64,000 nucleotides of DNA from Roseburia sp. (GTDB lineage: Bacteria > Bacillota > Clostridia > Lachnospirales > Lachnospiraceae), in contig JAMPFV010000001.1 of the NCBI GenBank assembly GCA_023664265.1, positions 16,598 through 80,597 on the forward strand, given 5' to 3'. Below are positions 1 through 8,438 of this stretch, piece by piece (positions within the stretch are counted from its first letter, which is position 1; each line of letters starts with the position of its first letter). The notes beneath the pieces are model-generated. The model was not told where the DNA came from, did not search any database, and was given only the letters and a program-made list of their open reading frames with translations. The translations under genes and the position numbers were made by a program.

Positions 1-384
1 GGAAAACAATTGTTAAAAACCCTCGGAAAAAATTACATCATAGATATGGGCTTTCGCAATATGCTTCTTGGGTATCGTGATGGTGACAGAGGACATATTC
101 TGGAAAATATCGTGTTCCTGGAATTGCTCAGGAGAGATTATCGCGTGTATATAGGTAAAGTGGGAGATGCGGAAGTCGATTTTGTGGCTGAGAAGCCGGA
201 TGACAAACTATATATACAGGTGACGGAGAGTATGCAGTCCGAGGAAACGAGGGAGAGAGAGCTTCGTCCGCTCCGGATAATACCGGATAATTATGAGAAA
301 ATGGTTTTGTCATTGGACAGGAATTATATAAAATCCTATGAGGGGATTAAATTGATATATCTGATTGACTGGCTGCTTCAATAG
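1..384 (+). CDS. C-terminal part of a DUF4143-type AAA ATPase (cut by window edge)
   Basis: The reading frame is open from base 1 and ends in TAG at 382-384, so only about 127 C-terminal residues are present. The visible part (near GHILENIVFLELLRRDY, then VGDAEVDFVAE and a short beta-rich end reaching YLIDWLL) matches the DUF4143 domain that follows an AAA ATPase module in a large, poorly characterised family common in clostridia and archaea. The ExxF and DAEVDFV segments are the usual nuclease-like signature of DUF4143. The ATPase half would lie left of the window. The TTG at 10 is not taken as the start because homology-like sequence is already under way there. Function of the family is unknown. 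Confidence 0.75.
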   Translation, partial: GKQLLKTLGKNYIIDMGFRNMLLGYRDGDRGHILENIVFLELLRRDYRVYIGKVGDAEVDFVAEKPDDKLYIQVTESMQSEETRERELRPLRIIPDNYEKMVLSLDRNYIKSYEGIKLIYLIDWLLQ

Positions 385-536
385 GCAGACAGGATACCAA
401 TGACAGGGGCGGAAAGAGAAAGTATGGAACAGGAACAACTGTGTGAGGACTTGCGTTTAGCCATAGAAAGGCATAAAATCATATTGATTAGACAGTGCAA
501 AAACAGGAGAACAGTCCGGAGCTTTAGGGGGGGTAT

Positions 537-1181
537 ATGTTCAAAGAAGAATTATCGGCGTCTGTCGGAAAAATACTTACAGAAAATGGGTACAAAATGA
601 CAGTTGCATCAGGGGCATGTATTTATTTTATAAAAAGGTACTCAGATGTGCTTGCGTTTTATGTCAGATGCAGGGATAAACGCAAGCATGGCGGGGGAAT
701 AAAGATAGAGTTCTTTTTTATGCCGATTGTAATACCAAATGATGAGGTATTTTCATCCGGAGCTGGGATATGCATACAGGTTTTCCCGGACGGAAACTGT
801 GAGGGAGATGTGATGCTCTCGGCGGGGAGGAAGCTTATTGCGATAGAAAGGAATATGAATAAGTTCTCGCCGGTAATCTTAAAGGAATTGGAAACACCGT
901 TTTTCCCGAATGGAAAGATCCGGGTAGACACAAGAACATTCCTTATCTATAACAGCATAGAAAAGGATGAAAATGTGAGACAGGAATTTAGGGCGCTGAA
1001 GAAGGATGTCTGCAGGCTGATGAAGAACAAAAACACAAAGGAGGCCTGCCAGCTATGCCGTGATTTTATGAAGCGTCTTCCGGCTGTTTATTTTGGAGGA
1101 AAAGGGCTGGGTATCAATCCGGACATTGACAGTATGCGGTTTGCAGAACAGATATATGCGCAACGCATGGCAGGTGCATGA
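537..1181 (+). CDS. Unknown protein, first of two tandem paralogues
   Basis: A 214-residue soluble protein with no signal peptide or membrane segment. I do not recognise the family. ATG at 537 follows a G-rich ribosome site (GGGGGG at 527-533). It shares its length and opening (MFKEEL..S.GKIL...GYK) with the next gene, and the two align along their whole length by eye (shared FIKRYS, AFYV.CRDKRK, FAE.IYAQ). They are therefore a tandem duplication. Two similar small soluble proteins side by side is a pattern seen for immunity genes of polymorphic toxins, but no toxin gene is visible in the window and this role is only a guess. Confidence 0.7.
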   Translation: MFKEELSASVGKILTENGYKMTVASGACIYFIKRYSDVLAFYVRCRDKRKHGGGIKIEFFFMPIVIPNDEVFSSGAGICIQVFPDGNCEGDVMLSAGRKLIAIERNMNKFSPVILKELETPFFPNGKIRVDTRTFLIYNSIEKDENVRQEFRALKKDVCRLMKNKNTKEACQLCRDFMKRLPAVYFGGKGLGINPDIDSMRFAEQIYAQRMAGA

Positions 1182-1210
1182 GGTAAAACAGCTGCACGAA
1201 GGGAGAAAGC

Positions 1211-1855
1211 ATGTTTAAAGAGGAGCTGGAACAGTCAATAGGAAAGATACTTGTGAGTAAGGGGTATAAAAAGATTACTCAGGGAAGCGACTATGTAATG
1301 TTTATAAAAAGATATTCGGAAAAGTTGGCCTTTTATGTTAAGTGCCGCGATAAACGGAAATGGAATCAGGGAATATCGGTTGAGATGATTTTTACAACAA
1401 TTGGGACACCCGATGATGGTCTGTTTATCAGTGGAGTAGGGATACGTGTACAGGTATTGACGATTCCTGATACGGATAATAATATGCTGCTTCGGGCAGG
1501 GGAAAAGATACTTGCGATGGAGGACAGTCTTGGTGGATTTGATGCTTTTGTTTTGGAGGAGTTGAATAACGAATATTTTCAGACCAATAGGCTTCCGATT
1601 TACAGAAGAGGACTTTTGATATATGAGATCATACAAGAGGATGAGAACCTGAGAGAGGCACTCAGAGTATTGATGGAGGACGTCCGCAGGCTGATAAAAA
1701 CGCGAAAAGAAAGACAGTCCTACCAACAAAGCCATGACTTTATGGAACAGCTCCCGGACGGTTATTTTGAAGACAAGGGAATCAGAGGTTTGACCCGCCT
1801 TGATGTCTCAACATTTGCGGAATACATATATGCGCAATGCATATTGGATATTTGA
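1211..1855 (+). CDS. Unknown protein, second of two tandem paralogues
   Basis: A 214-residue soluble protein, the same length as the preceding gene and clearly related to it: MFKEELEQSIGKIL at the start, FIKRYSEKLAFYVKCRDKRK in the first third, and FAEYIYAQ at the end. It begins 29 bases after its sister stops, with a good GGGAGAAAGC ribosome site before ATG 1211, so the two are probably co-transcribed. The middle (residues 75-130) has diverged most, including the loop after GVGIRVQV. No motif gives a function. If these are immunity proteins, the diverged middle would be the toxin-binding face, but nothing here proves it. Confidence 0.7.
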   Translation: MFKEELEQSIGKILVSKGYKKITQGSDYVMFIKRYSEKLAFYVKCRDKRKWNQGISVEMIFTTIGTPDDGLFISGVGIRVQVLTIPDTDNNMLLRAGEKILAMEDSLGGFDAFVLEELNNEYFQTNRLPIYRRGLLIYEIIQEDENLREALRVLMEDVRRLIKTRKERQSYQQSHDFMEQLPDGYFEDKGIRGLTRLDVSTFAEYIYAQCILDI

Positions 1856-1977
1856 GAGGGAGAAAATTTTCAGGCGCTAAAATTGTCCGGAATTTGTAAC
1901 GATTGCAAAATAACTGAAAACGGTATTCAGACAGATGAATGCATTGCGCAAGAGAGCGCGCAGAACCGGAGGATAAA

Positions 1978-2874
1978 ATGGATTTTGGAATAGTTAAGTT
2001 GTATTATGGTGAAAAAAAGGGCTTTATTATATCGGCAATGGCGAAAGTGAAGGGACCGGAATTTTTTACTGATTTAAATCCGGTTGTGGTAACGGACAAG
2101 GATATTTCTGATGAGAAATTGGGACAGCTTGTCAAAGAAAACCTGAAACGTTCGCGTAATTCGGGTTTGGTAGAAAGAGAAGACTGGAAAAATTATAAAT
2201 TTTGGCAGGTTTCGGGCATCAAAGGCTTTTCCGCATTCAGTAGGAGATTTTCATCTGTGGATATAGCGGAAACGGCAAAGTCATTAGAAATTACGAAGAT
2301 GCGGCGTGAGACGTCGGGGGCGTATTCATATTCTGACGATAAAACTGAACTGCCATTGAATATTTCAGATTCGGCGTTAGGCAATATACTCAGGCAGCAG
2401 CTCTATGCAATGGACAGCGGAGCTCTGTCAACAAATGAGTTTGCCTCTGTTTTCAGCGACAATAGAGTGCGGTATCAGGTTCCGTCGGATAAGTTTACGG
2501 ATATAGGGGATGGACATACGGATGCATATCAGATTTATGTCCATGAGAATGACGAGAATACGTTTTTCGGCTTTATGATAGACAGCGGCTATCGGGAAAT
2601 CAGCAGGGAAGGTATCCGGGAACGTTGGGAAGCGGTGTATGGAACGCTGGAGGAATACAAATTCAAGGAGCGGGAGGACGCTCCCATCCGGATCAGTGCA
2701 AGCGCGACATCAAAGACCGCGTATATCAAAGCTTATTTTTGGAAGGACGGAGAGGGGATGTTGGAACTTTTCGCACAGATAAACGTAAAGAACAAGACAC
2801 GGCAAAGGCAGGCGGAGAAGGCGATAAAGGCTTTGACGGATTCCGTTGAAATCATAGGCGGGGAAACCTGCTGA
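1978..2874 (+). CDS. Unknown 298-residue protein
   Basis: ATG 1978 is chosen because GGAGG lies at about 1968-1972, directly before it. An upstream ATG at 1939 in the same frame has no ribosome site. The product is soluble, with an N-terminal beta-rich half (KLYYGEKKGFIISAMAKVKGPEFF) and a C-terminal half ending in a basic stretch (KNKTRQRQAEKAIKALTDSVEII). I do not recognise the family. It lies 120 bases after the tandem paralogues, on the same strand, and may belong with them. Base composition is AT-richer than the transporter operon downstream, which suggests that 1-2.9 kb is an accessory patch. Confidence 0.65.
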   Translation: MDFGIVKLYYGEKKGFIISAMAKVKGPEFFTDLNPVVVTDKDISDEKLGQLVKENLKRSRNSGLVEREDWKNYKFWQVSGIKGFSAFSRRFSSVDIAETAKSLEITKMRRETSGAYSYSDDKTELPLNISDSALGNILRQQLYAMDSGALSTNEFASVFSDNRVRYQVPSDKFTDIGDGHTDAYQIYVHENDENTFFGFMIDSGYREISREGIRERWEAVYGTLEEYKFKEREDAPIRISASATSKTAYIKAYFWKDGEGMLELFAQINVKNKTRQRQAEKAIKALTDSVEIIGGETC

Positions 2875-2983
2875 CATATTCATGGCCCGCGGAAATAAAG
2901 CGCCGTGCTATTGTCAACGCAAAAGCCTTATGTTATACTGCTTACAGTTGTTAAGACCACTGACAGGAACAGGAGAACGGACA

Positions 2984-3721
2984 ATGGCTTTGATGGCGCA
3001 TATCAAATTGGAGGATACGAATACCGTAAAGAACGCTCTGCTTCCGGGGGATCCCGCGCGGCTGGACAGGATTGCCGTGCACCTGGAGCAGGTGGAGGAG
3101 CTGGCCTGCAACCGCGAGTTTCGGACAATCAAGGGGATTTATCAGGGCTGCGCGGTGCTGGCGGTCTCGACCGGCATCGGCGGCGCCGGCACGGCGATTG
3201 TGGTGGAGGAGCTTGCGGCCATCGGCGTGAAGAACATGATACGGATTGGGAGCTGCGGGGCCTTGCAGAAGGGAATCCGCGTCGGTGATTTGGTGCTGGT
3301 GCACGGTGCGGTGCGGGACGAGGGGACGTCGAAGGCGTATGTGGACGCCGCGTATCCCGCGGTTGCGGACTTTTCTCTGCTGGGCGCATGCAGGGAGGCG
3401 GCTGAGGCGGCGCAGATACCGTACCATATCGGGCTTGCGAGAAGTCATGACAGCTTTTACATAGACGAGAAGGACGAGATTTATTCATATTGGCAAAAGA
3501 AAGGTATTCTGGCCTCCGATATGGAGACGGCAGGCCTCTATGTCGCCGGACGGCTCAGGGGCGTGCGCTGCGCGTCCATATTGAACGTGGTGGTGGGGTG
3601 TGAGGAGGAGCTGCAGGCGCAGATTAACCGATACACCGACGGCGAGGACATGGCGGCGCGCGGGGAGCGCAGGGAGATACTTACCGCGTTAAATGCGTTA
3701 AGATATATTGACAAGCCTTAG
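2984..3721 (+). CDS. Nucleoside phosphorylase (uridine phosphorylase/PNP-I family)
   Basis: A 245-residue enzyme of the PNP/UDP phosphorylase superfamily, which splits a nucleoside with phosphate into base and (deoxy)ribose-1-phosphate. Visible family marks are LPGDPARLDRIA near the start (phosphate site), STGIGGAGTAIVVEELA, IRIGSCGALQ, and SDMETAGLYVAG, the ribose-binding Glu-Met-Glu-type region. ATG 2984 has AGGAG at 2971-2975; the frame stays open upstream to 2882 but without a ribosome site. It is the first gene of an apparent operon with an ECF transporter 18 bases downstream. This suggests that the transporter brings in a nucleoside that this enzyme then cleaves. Uridine versus other nucleosides cannot be settled by eye. 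Confidence 0.88.
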   Translation: MALMAHIKLEDTNTVKNALLPGDPARLDRIAVHLEQVEELACNREFRTIKGIYQGCAVLAVSTGIGGAGTAIVVEELAAIGVKNMIRIGSCGALQKGIRVGDLVLVHGAVRDEGTSKAYVDAAYPAVADFSLLGACREAAEAAQIPYHIGLARSHDSFYIDEKDEIYSYWQKKGILASDMETAGLYVAGRLRGVRCASILNVVVGCEEELQAQINRYTDGEDMAARGERREILTALNALRYIDKP

Positions 3722-3739
3722 AGAGGGAGGGGACTTCAA

Positions 3740-4342
3740 ATGAAGAAAATATTTATGACAAAACTCAATGCGGCAACGATTGTGCTGATACCGGTGTGCA
3801 TCGGCATCAACTATCTCGGGAAGCTGATCGCTTCGCTGCTGAAGCTTCCGCTGTGGCTGGATTCTATCGGAACCTGCATCGGCGCGGTGCTTGGCGGCCC
3901 GATTATCGGCGGCGTCTGCGGCGCGATCAACAACCTGATATATGGCTTTACGACAGGGGACAGCATCACGCTCATCTATGCGCTCTCCAGTCTCGGAATC
4001 GGTATCGCGGTCGGGATTATGGCGAGATGCGGCTTTATGAAAAGCTTTGCGAAGGCGCTCCTTACGGCGTGCGCTGCGGGCCTTGCGGCGGTGGTCATCT
4101 CAACGCCCCTGAATATCATTTTCTGGGGCGGCACGACCGGAAATGTGTGGGGAGACGCGGTGTTTGCGGCGACGCAGGCCGCCAATATGCCGGTTGCGCT
4201 CGGCTCGTTTTTGGATGAGGTCGTGGTTGACGTGCCAGATAAGCTGCTCACGCTGATTATCGTGTTCCTGATCATCAAGGCGCTGCCTGGGAAGCTGACC
4301 TCCTTATATGAGGCGGGCACAGAGGTTGAGAAGTTGGATTAA
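3740..4342 (+). CDS. ECF transporter substrate-binding (S) component
   Basis: A 200-residue membrane protein with about five to six hydrophobic helices. It has the short N-terminal amphipathic opening (MKKIFMTKLNAATIVLIPVCIGINYLGK) and small-residue-rich helices (GAVLGGPIIGGVCGAINNLIYGF) typical of S components of energy-coupling factor transporters. The GAINNLIYGF segment after helix 3 resembles S components of the vitamin/nucleoside type. It is followed at once by the T component and a fused ATPase, so this is a dedicated (group I) system rather than one sharing a common ECF module. The neighbouring nucleoside phosphorylase argues for a nucleoside or base as substrate. That is inference from context. 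Confidence 0.85.
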   Translation: MKKIFMTKLNAATIVLIPVCIGINYLGKLIASLLKLPLWLDSIGTCIGAVLGGPIIGGVCGAINNLIYGFTTGDSITLIYALSSLGIGIAVGIMARCGFMKSFAKALLTACAAGLAAVVISTPLNIIFWGGTTGNVWGDAVFAATQAANMPVALGSFLDEVVVDVPDKLLTLIIVFLIIKALPGKLTSLYEAGTEVEKLD

Positions 4343-4356
4343 AGGATTGAGGAGCC

Positions 4357-5127
4357 ATGAAAAGTATTTCCTTATATGTTGATAACGGCACGTATCTGAC
4401 GAAAATACATCCTTTCACGAAGCTGTTCTATATCGTGACGGCGGTCTTATCGGCCGTCATCAGCGGGAATTTGTGGGTGTATGTGATATTTGTAGGGATT
4501 AGCAGCCTCGCACTGATCAGTGCGGGGCTGTTTAAAAAGGCGATTCCGCTGGTGGTCTTTTCGTTTACGGTGCTGATTGTGATATTTCTGATCCAGGGGT
4601 TGTTTTATTATAAGAACGTGATGCCCCTGCTCGCACTCGGGCCGCTCACGTTTTATCGGGAGGGCGTGCTGCACGCGACGAGAATCGGTTTCAATATTTT
4701 GAACATGCTCTTTTCTTTCGCGATTTTTGTGCTCTCCACCAAGCCGCAGGACCTTGTGGAGGAGCTTGAAAAGAAGGGATTTTCGCCCCGCTTCGGCTAT
4801 ATCATCACGTCCGTGTTTCAGATTATTCCCCAGATGATGGGTACCATGAACACGATTACCGATGCGCAGAGAAGCCGCGGGATGGAGACGGAGGGCAGTC
4901 TGTTCGTGCGCGCCAAGGCGTTTATTCCGCTGATTTCTCCGGTGGTGATGAACTCCCTGACCAACACGCGGGAGCGGGCCATTGCGCTGGAGGTTCGCGG
5001 CTTTGATTCCAAGGAGAAGAAGACGTATCTGTCCGAATGGAAAAAGCGGAAATCGGACACGGTACTGAATATACTGTTTGCAGTGATAATCGCGGGGGTG
5101 ATTGTTTGGAGGATAGGAATATTCTGA
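4357..5127 (+). CDS. ecfT: ECF transporter transmembrane (T) component
   Basis: A 256-residue protein with five or so hydrophobic helices and the cytoplasmic coupling region of EcfT proteins: PQMMGTMNTITDAQRSRGME and SLTNTRERAIALEVRGF contain the two Ala-Arg-Gly-like coupling helices (here QRSRGME and ALEVRGF), which dock on the ATPases. It begins 14 bases after the S component. Its last 22 bases overlap the start of the ATPase gene, consistent with translational coupling. Together the three proteins form the importer in the cytoplasmic membrane. Confidence 0.88.
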   Translation: MKSISLYVDNGTYLTKIHPFTKLFYIVTAVLSAVISGNLWVYVIFVGISSLALISAGLFKKAIPLVVFSFTVLIVIFLIQGLFYYKNVMPLLALGPLTFYREGVLHATRIGFNILNMLFSFAIFVLSTKPQDLVEELEKKGFSPRFGYIITSVFQIIPQMMGTMNTITDAQRSRGMETEGSLFVRAKAFIPLISPVVMNSLTNTRERAIALEVRGFDSKEKKTYLSEWKKRKSDTVLNILFAVIIAGVIVWRIGIF

Positions 5128-6809
5128 TTGAGGTGGAAAATCTCAAGTACCGCTATCCGCACACGGAGGAGCTTGCGCTCAAGGGAGTGAGCTTCCGCGT
5201 CAGACAAGGGGAGTTTATCGGTGTTGTGGGGGCGAATAAGGCGGGGAAGAGCACGCTGACGCAGGCGCTTATGGGGCTGGTGCCGCAGTTTTACAAGGGG
5301 GCTTACGGCGGGCGCGTCCTCGTGGACGGCAAGGAGGCGGACAAGACGCCGATTGATGAGATTTGCAAGAGTGTCGGTCTGGTGTTCCAGAACCCGTTTA
5401 ACCAGCTTTCGGGCGCGAAAGACAGCGTGTATGAGGAAATCGCTTTCGGCCTGCAGAATATGGGGATAGCGCCGGAGGAGATGCGGCGGCGGATTGACGC
5501 GGCCATGACGCTGCTGGATATCGCGCAGTACCGCGACAAGAATCCCTTTGATTTGTCGGGCGGGCAGATGCAGCGCGTGGCGATTGCGAGCATTCTCGTG
5601 ATGGAGCCGAAGATATTCGTGCTGGACGAGCCGACCTCCCAATTGGACCCTGCGGGGACGGAGGAGGTATTTAAGGCGGTACTGCGTCTGGCGAAGGCGG
5701 GCAAGACGATTATCATGGTGGAGCAGAAGCCGGAAAAGCTCGCCGCGTACTGCGACCGTATTTTGCTGATGGCGGACGGGCAGGTGGTGGATTTTGACAC
5801 GCCGGAGAGGATTTTTTCGCGGAATGATCTGGAGCAAATCGGGGTTCAGCCTCCGGTATACACGCGCCTTGCGCGCGCGCAGGGCTGGTGCGTCGCGCGC
5901 GAGGGGGATGTCTGCATCTATCCCGTGAGGCAGGAGGAGATGGCGCCGTTTCGGGAGCCGCTCGCCGCGCTGGTGCGGGAGCTGACGGGCGCCGCCGCGC
6001 CGCGGAGGGATGAAAAGGCGGCAGGCCGCACGGTCTTTGAGGTGAAGGGCGTAACGTTCTCCTATGACAAGGGCGCGGAGGGGCGCAGGGCGATTGACGG
6101 CCTGAGCCTGTCGTTGGATGGCAGGGCCACCGCGATTGTGGGGCAGAACGGCGCGGGCAAGACGACGCTGGTAAAGCTGTTAAAGGGGCTGCTAAAGCCT
6201 GTCGGCGGGAGCATCCTTTACGATGGAGCGGATATTTCGGGACGGACGGTCGCATCGCTGGCCGGAGCCGTGGGATATGTTTTCCAGAGTCCCGACGACC
6301 AGATTTTTAAGAGCAGGGTGCTGGACGAGGTGATGTTCGGCCCGCTCAATATCGGGATGGACAAGGCCGCGGCGCGGGAGAAATCGCTGGCGGCGCTGCG
6401 AACCGTGGGGCTGGAGGACGCCGCGGGCAAGAACCCGTATGATCTGGAGCTTGCGGAGCGGAAGCTGGTGGCGGTTGCCTCGGTGCTGTCGATGGATACG
6501 CGGGTGATTATCTTTGACGAGCCGACGATTGCGCAGGACTACTGCGGACGGGAGACGATGAAGCGCATTATCAGGGAGCTGACAGCGCAGGGGAAGCTGG
6601 TGATTGCGATCCTGCACGACATGGACTTTGTCGCGGACTGCTTTGCGCGGGTGGTCGTGATGGCGCACGGGCGGATTCTGGCGGACGGCACGCCCGAGGA
6701 GGTTTTTGCGCAGGAGCGGATATTGGAGGAGGCGCGAATCGAGCGTCCCCATGCGGCCGCAATGTGCAGCGCGCTCGGACTGGAGGGCTTTGTCCGTCTG
6801 GCGGTTTAG
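5106..6809 (+). CDS. ECF transporter ATPase, two ATP-binding domains fused
   Basis: A protein of about 567 residues carrying two ABC ATPase domains in one chain, replacing separate EcfA1 and EcfA2. TTG 5106 is the likely start: it overlaps the end of ecfT, has GGGGGTG just upstream, and gives a product that begins right at the first beta strand (LIEVENLKYRY). Domain 1 has Walker A GANKAGKST, signature LSGGQMQR and Walker B FVLDEPTSQLDP. Domain 2 has Walker A GQNGAGKTT and Walker B VIIFDEPTIAQD, but the signature position reads LELAERK in place of LSGGQ. If real, the pair has one normal and one degenerate ATP site. Start codon choice is less certain than the gene. Confidence 0.88.
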   Translation: MEDRNILIEVENLKYRYPHTEELALKGVSFRVRQGEFIGVVGANKAGKSTLTQALMGLVPQFYKGAYGGRVLVDGKEADKTPIDEICKSVGLVFQNPFNQLSGAKDSVYEEIAFGLQNMGIAPEEMRRRIDAAMTLLDIAQYRDKNPFDLSGGQMQRVAIASILVMEPKIFVLDEPTSQLDPAGTEEVFKAVLRLAKAGKTIIMVEQKPEKLAAYCDRILLMADGQVVDFDTPERIFSRNDLEQIGVQPPVYTRLARAQGWCVAREGDVCIYPVRQEEMAPFREPLAALVRELTGAAAPRRDEKAAGRTVFEVKGVTFSYDKGAEGRRAIDGLSLSLDGRATAIVGQNGAGKTTLVKLLKGLLKPVGGSILYDGADISGRTVASLAGAVGYVFQSPDDQIFKSRVLDEVMFGPLNIGMDKAAAREKSLAALRTVGLEDAAGKNPYDLELAERKLVAVASVLSMDTRVIIFDEPTIAQDYCGRETMKRIIRELTAQGKLVIAILHDMDFVADCFARVVVMAHGRILADGTPEEVFAQERILEEARIERPHAAAMCSALGLEGFVRLAV

Positions 6810-6835
6810 AGGAAGGCGTTGATAATAAAAGATTG

Positions 6836-6864
6836 TTGATAATGTGGAGGAAAACAGATATAAT
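6836..6864 (+). promoter_or_regulatory. Sigma-A-type promoter for the AbrB/PIN pair
   Basis: TTGATA at 6836-6841 and TATAAT at 6859-6864 are separated by 17 bases. This places a start of transcription near 6871, within or just before the nine-base tandem repeat and about 55 bases before the antitoxin ATG. Confidence 0.6.
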
Positions 6865-6870
6865 AAATGC

Positions 6871-6906
6871 AAGGAACGTAAGGAATGTAAGGAATGTAAG
6901 GAATGC
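6871..6906 (+). repeat. Four tandem 9-bp units in the antitoxin leader
   Basis: Units AAGGAACGT, AAGGAATGT, AAGGAATGT and AAGGAATGC run head to tail. Each unit contains an AAGGA ribosome-site-like core. The array sits between the promoter at 6836 and the true ribosome site (GGGGGAGG near 6912-6919) of the AbrB-like antitoxin gene, so it is probably part of the mRNA leader. Confidence 0.85.
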
Positions 6907-6926
6907 ACTGAGGGGGAGGCTGTTAT

Positions 6927-7184
6927 ATGGAACTTGCGAAGGTTACATCAAAAGGACAAATTACAATACCAATAGAGATCAGAAAAAAGTTGGGAATCAA
7001 AGAGGGGAGTAAGGTGCTTTTTTTGGAGGAAGCGGGGCGAATCTATCTGACAAATTCTTCTCTGGAAGCGCTGAGAGAGGCTCAGGCTGCATTCGCAGGA
7101 GAGGCAGAGCGGCTTGGCTTGGAGACGGAAGAGGATGTTGTGGCGATGGTTAAAGAGCTGCGGAAGGAAAGAACGGTGAATTGA
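6927..7184 (+). CDS. AbrB/SpoVT-type antitoxin
   Basis: An 85-residue protein with the N-terminal swapped-hairpin AbrB/MazE DNA-binding fold: MELAKVTSKGQITIPIEIRKKLGIKEGSKVLF is close to the family consensus (KGQ-TIP-IR-LGI-GD). The C-terminal half is helical and charged and probably binds the toxin. ATG 6927 follows GGGGGAGG with normal spacing. The stop codon is directly followed by the PIN gene, giving the standard order of antitoxin then toxin. It is expected to repress its own promoter. Confidence 0.88.
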   Translation: MELAKVTSKGQITIPIEIRKKLGIKEGSKVLFLEEAGRIYLTNSSLEALREAQAAFAGEAERLGLETEEDVVAMVKELRKERTVN

Positions 7185-7583
7185 TTGCGGATAATGGTTG
7201 ACACAAATGTGCTGATTTCGTTGTTGGTGTTTTCAGGTAAGAAAATGAACCGGATGATGGAATGCATTTTTACGGAACATCAGTTAGTCCTTTCTTCATA
7301 CATTGTAGAGGAATTAAAGGATGTTGTCAGAAGAAAATTTGCCGACAAAGCCGGAATTGTGGATACATTGCTTGCCAAGATGAATTATGAGTATGTGTAT
7401 ACACCGGATATATTGGATGAAACATTATTTGAAATCAGAGATGTGAAGGACTATCCGGTTCTTTATACGGCAATACTGGAAGATGTGGATATTTTTGTGA
7501 CCGGAGATAATGATTTCAGTGATGTAGATGTTGAAAAACCGGAGATTTTGACACCGACGGAGTTTGTGGAGAGGTATTGTTAA
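7185..7583 (+). CDS. PIN-domain toxin (VapC-like ribonuclease)
   Basis: A 132-residue PIN-domain protein. Expected acidic residues are visible: Asp in MVDTNVLISLL at the start, Glu in SSYIVEELKDVV, Asp in RDVKDYPVLYTAI, and the TGDNDF motif near the end, which together bind Mg/Mn for RNA cleavage. This subgroup (putative toxin-antitoxin toxin component, PIN family) usually pairs with AbrB or RHH antitoxins. It begins at TTG 7185, immediately after the antitoxin stop; ATG 7194 is the alternative. The pair looks complete and intact. Confidence 0.85.
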   Translation: MRIMVDTNVLISLLVFSGKKMNRMMECIFTEHQLVLSSYIVEELKDVVRRKFADKAGIVDTLLAKMNYEYVYTPDILDETLFEIRDVKDYPVLYTAILEDVDIFVTGDNDFSDVDVEKPEILTPTEFVERYC

Positions 7584-7722
7584 GGGTATTGTGCATGATA
7601 GTCAGCCGAATTTGCCCATATATAGGCAAGTAAAGCAGACCATCCTATTCACTGAAAGGGACAAATGCGAAAGCGAAGGCAAACGCATCATAAGCAAAGG
7701 ACAAATCGGGGGTTCCAATGGA

Positions 7723-8415
7723 ATGAATTATTTAGTAAAAGGCTGGCATAAATATAACTTTTTCTTATCGCCAAATAAGCTGGAAAAAATTTTGGCAGAA
7801 TATCATTTGGTCATTTTTAATGCTCATGTGCCCGTTGATTATACGGAATCCGCTTTGGAAGAATATTTATCCGTATATGACAGGTTATCCGATTTGCTGT
7901 TTTCAGGCAAAAAGATTGACCGTAACAGCGATGATTATCCTCTGTTTTTGCATTTGCACAGGGGAATCACATCGGATTTATCGAACTGTGTTTATGGGGG
8001 GCCGCATCTGTATGAGGAGAAGCAGTATCAATTCGCGGATTTCAATGAGCCTGTGGTAGGAATTGGCCCGATTTCTTTGTGGGTCAGTGTAGGGGAGGAT
8101 CAAAAACCGCATTGCTCAACATCTTATTCTTATGCTTTTTATCCCGAATATTATATGGGCGTGCAGCTGCAATATCCCAAAATGATTCAATACAGGAAAG
8201 ACGACGGATACGAGTCCTTAAAAACCACGAAAGATTTAAGCTCATATCAGGATTTTGAACGACTGAAAAAATCAATAAAAGAGGTTTCCCATATCCTGAC
8301 AATAAGAACGACGGATGGAATTGAAAAAAGAACGGATATACGGGTCGATGATGAGGTAAAGAGCAGATTAAACAGGTGTTGGTCGTTTCGGCAAAACGGC
8401 CTGAGCGTTAAGTAA
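7723..8415 (+). CDS. Unknown 230-residue protein
   Basis: ATG 7723 is chosen because GGGGG at 7708-7712 sits about ten bases before it. The frame is open further upstream to 7564, but that part overlaps the PIN gene and has no ribosome site. The product is soluble and rich in Tyr and acidic residues, for example SDLLFSGKKIDRNSDDYPLFLHLHRGITSDL and SYAFYPEYYMGVQLQYPKM. I do not recognise the family. Its AT-rich composition resembles the toxin-antitoxin pair upstream rather than the GC-rich gene downstream. Confidence 0.6.
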   Translation: MNYLVKGWHKYNFFLSPNKLEKILAEYHLVIFNAHVPVDYTESALEEYLSVYDRLSDLLFSGKKIDRNSDDYPLFLHLHRGITSDLSNCVYGGPHLYEEKQYQFADFNEPVVGIGPISLWVSVGEDQKPHCSTSYSYAFYPEYYMGVQLQYPKMIQYRKDDGYESLKTTKDLSSYQDFERLKKSIKEVSHILTIRTTDGIEKRTDIRVDDEVKSRLNRCWSFRQNGLSVK

Positions 8416-8438
8416 CAGAGTTGGAGGTCAGCGCGGTA

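Noticed and set aside
400..600. A 66-codon rightward frame
   Set aside because: It overlaps the start of the first paralogue (537) by 64 bases in another frame, has no good ribosome site, and its second half is only a shadow of that gene.
6764..7012. An 82-codon frame spanning the 9-bp repeats
   Set aside because: It is a shadow of the ECF ATPase end and the repeat; AbrB-like gene in another frame explains the region.
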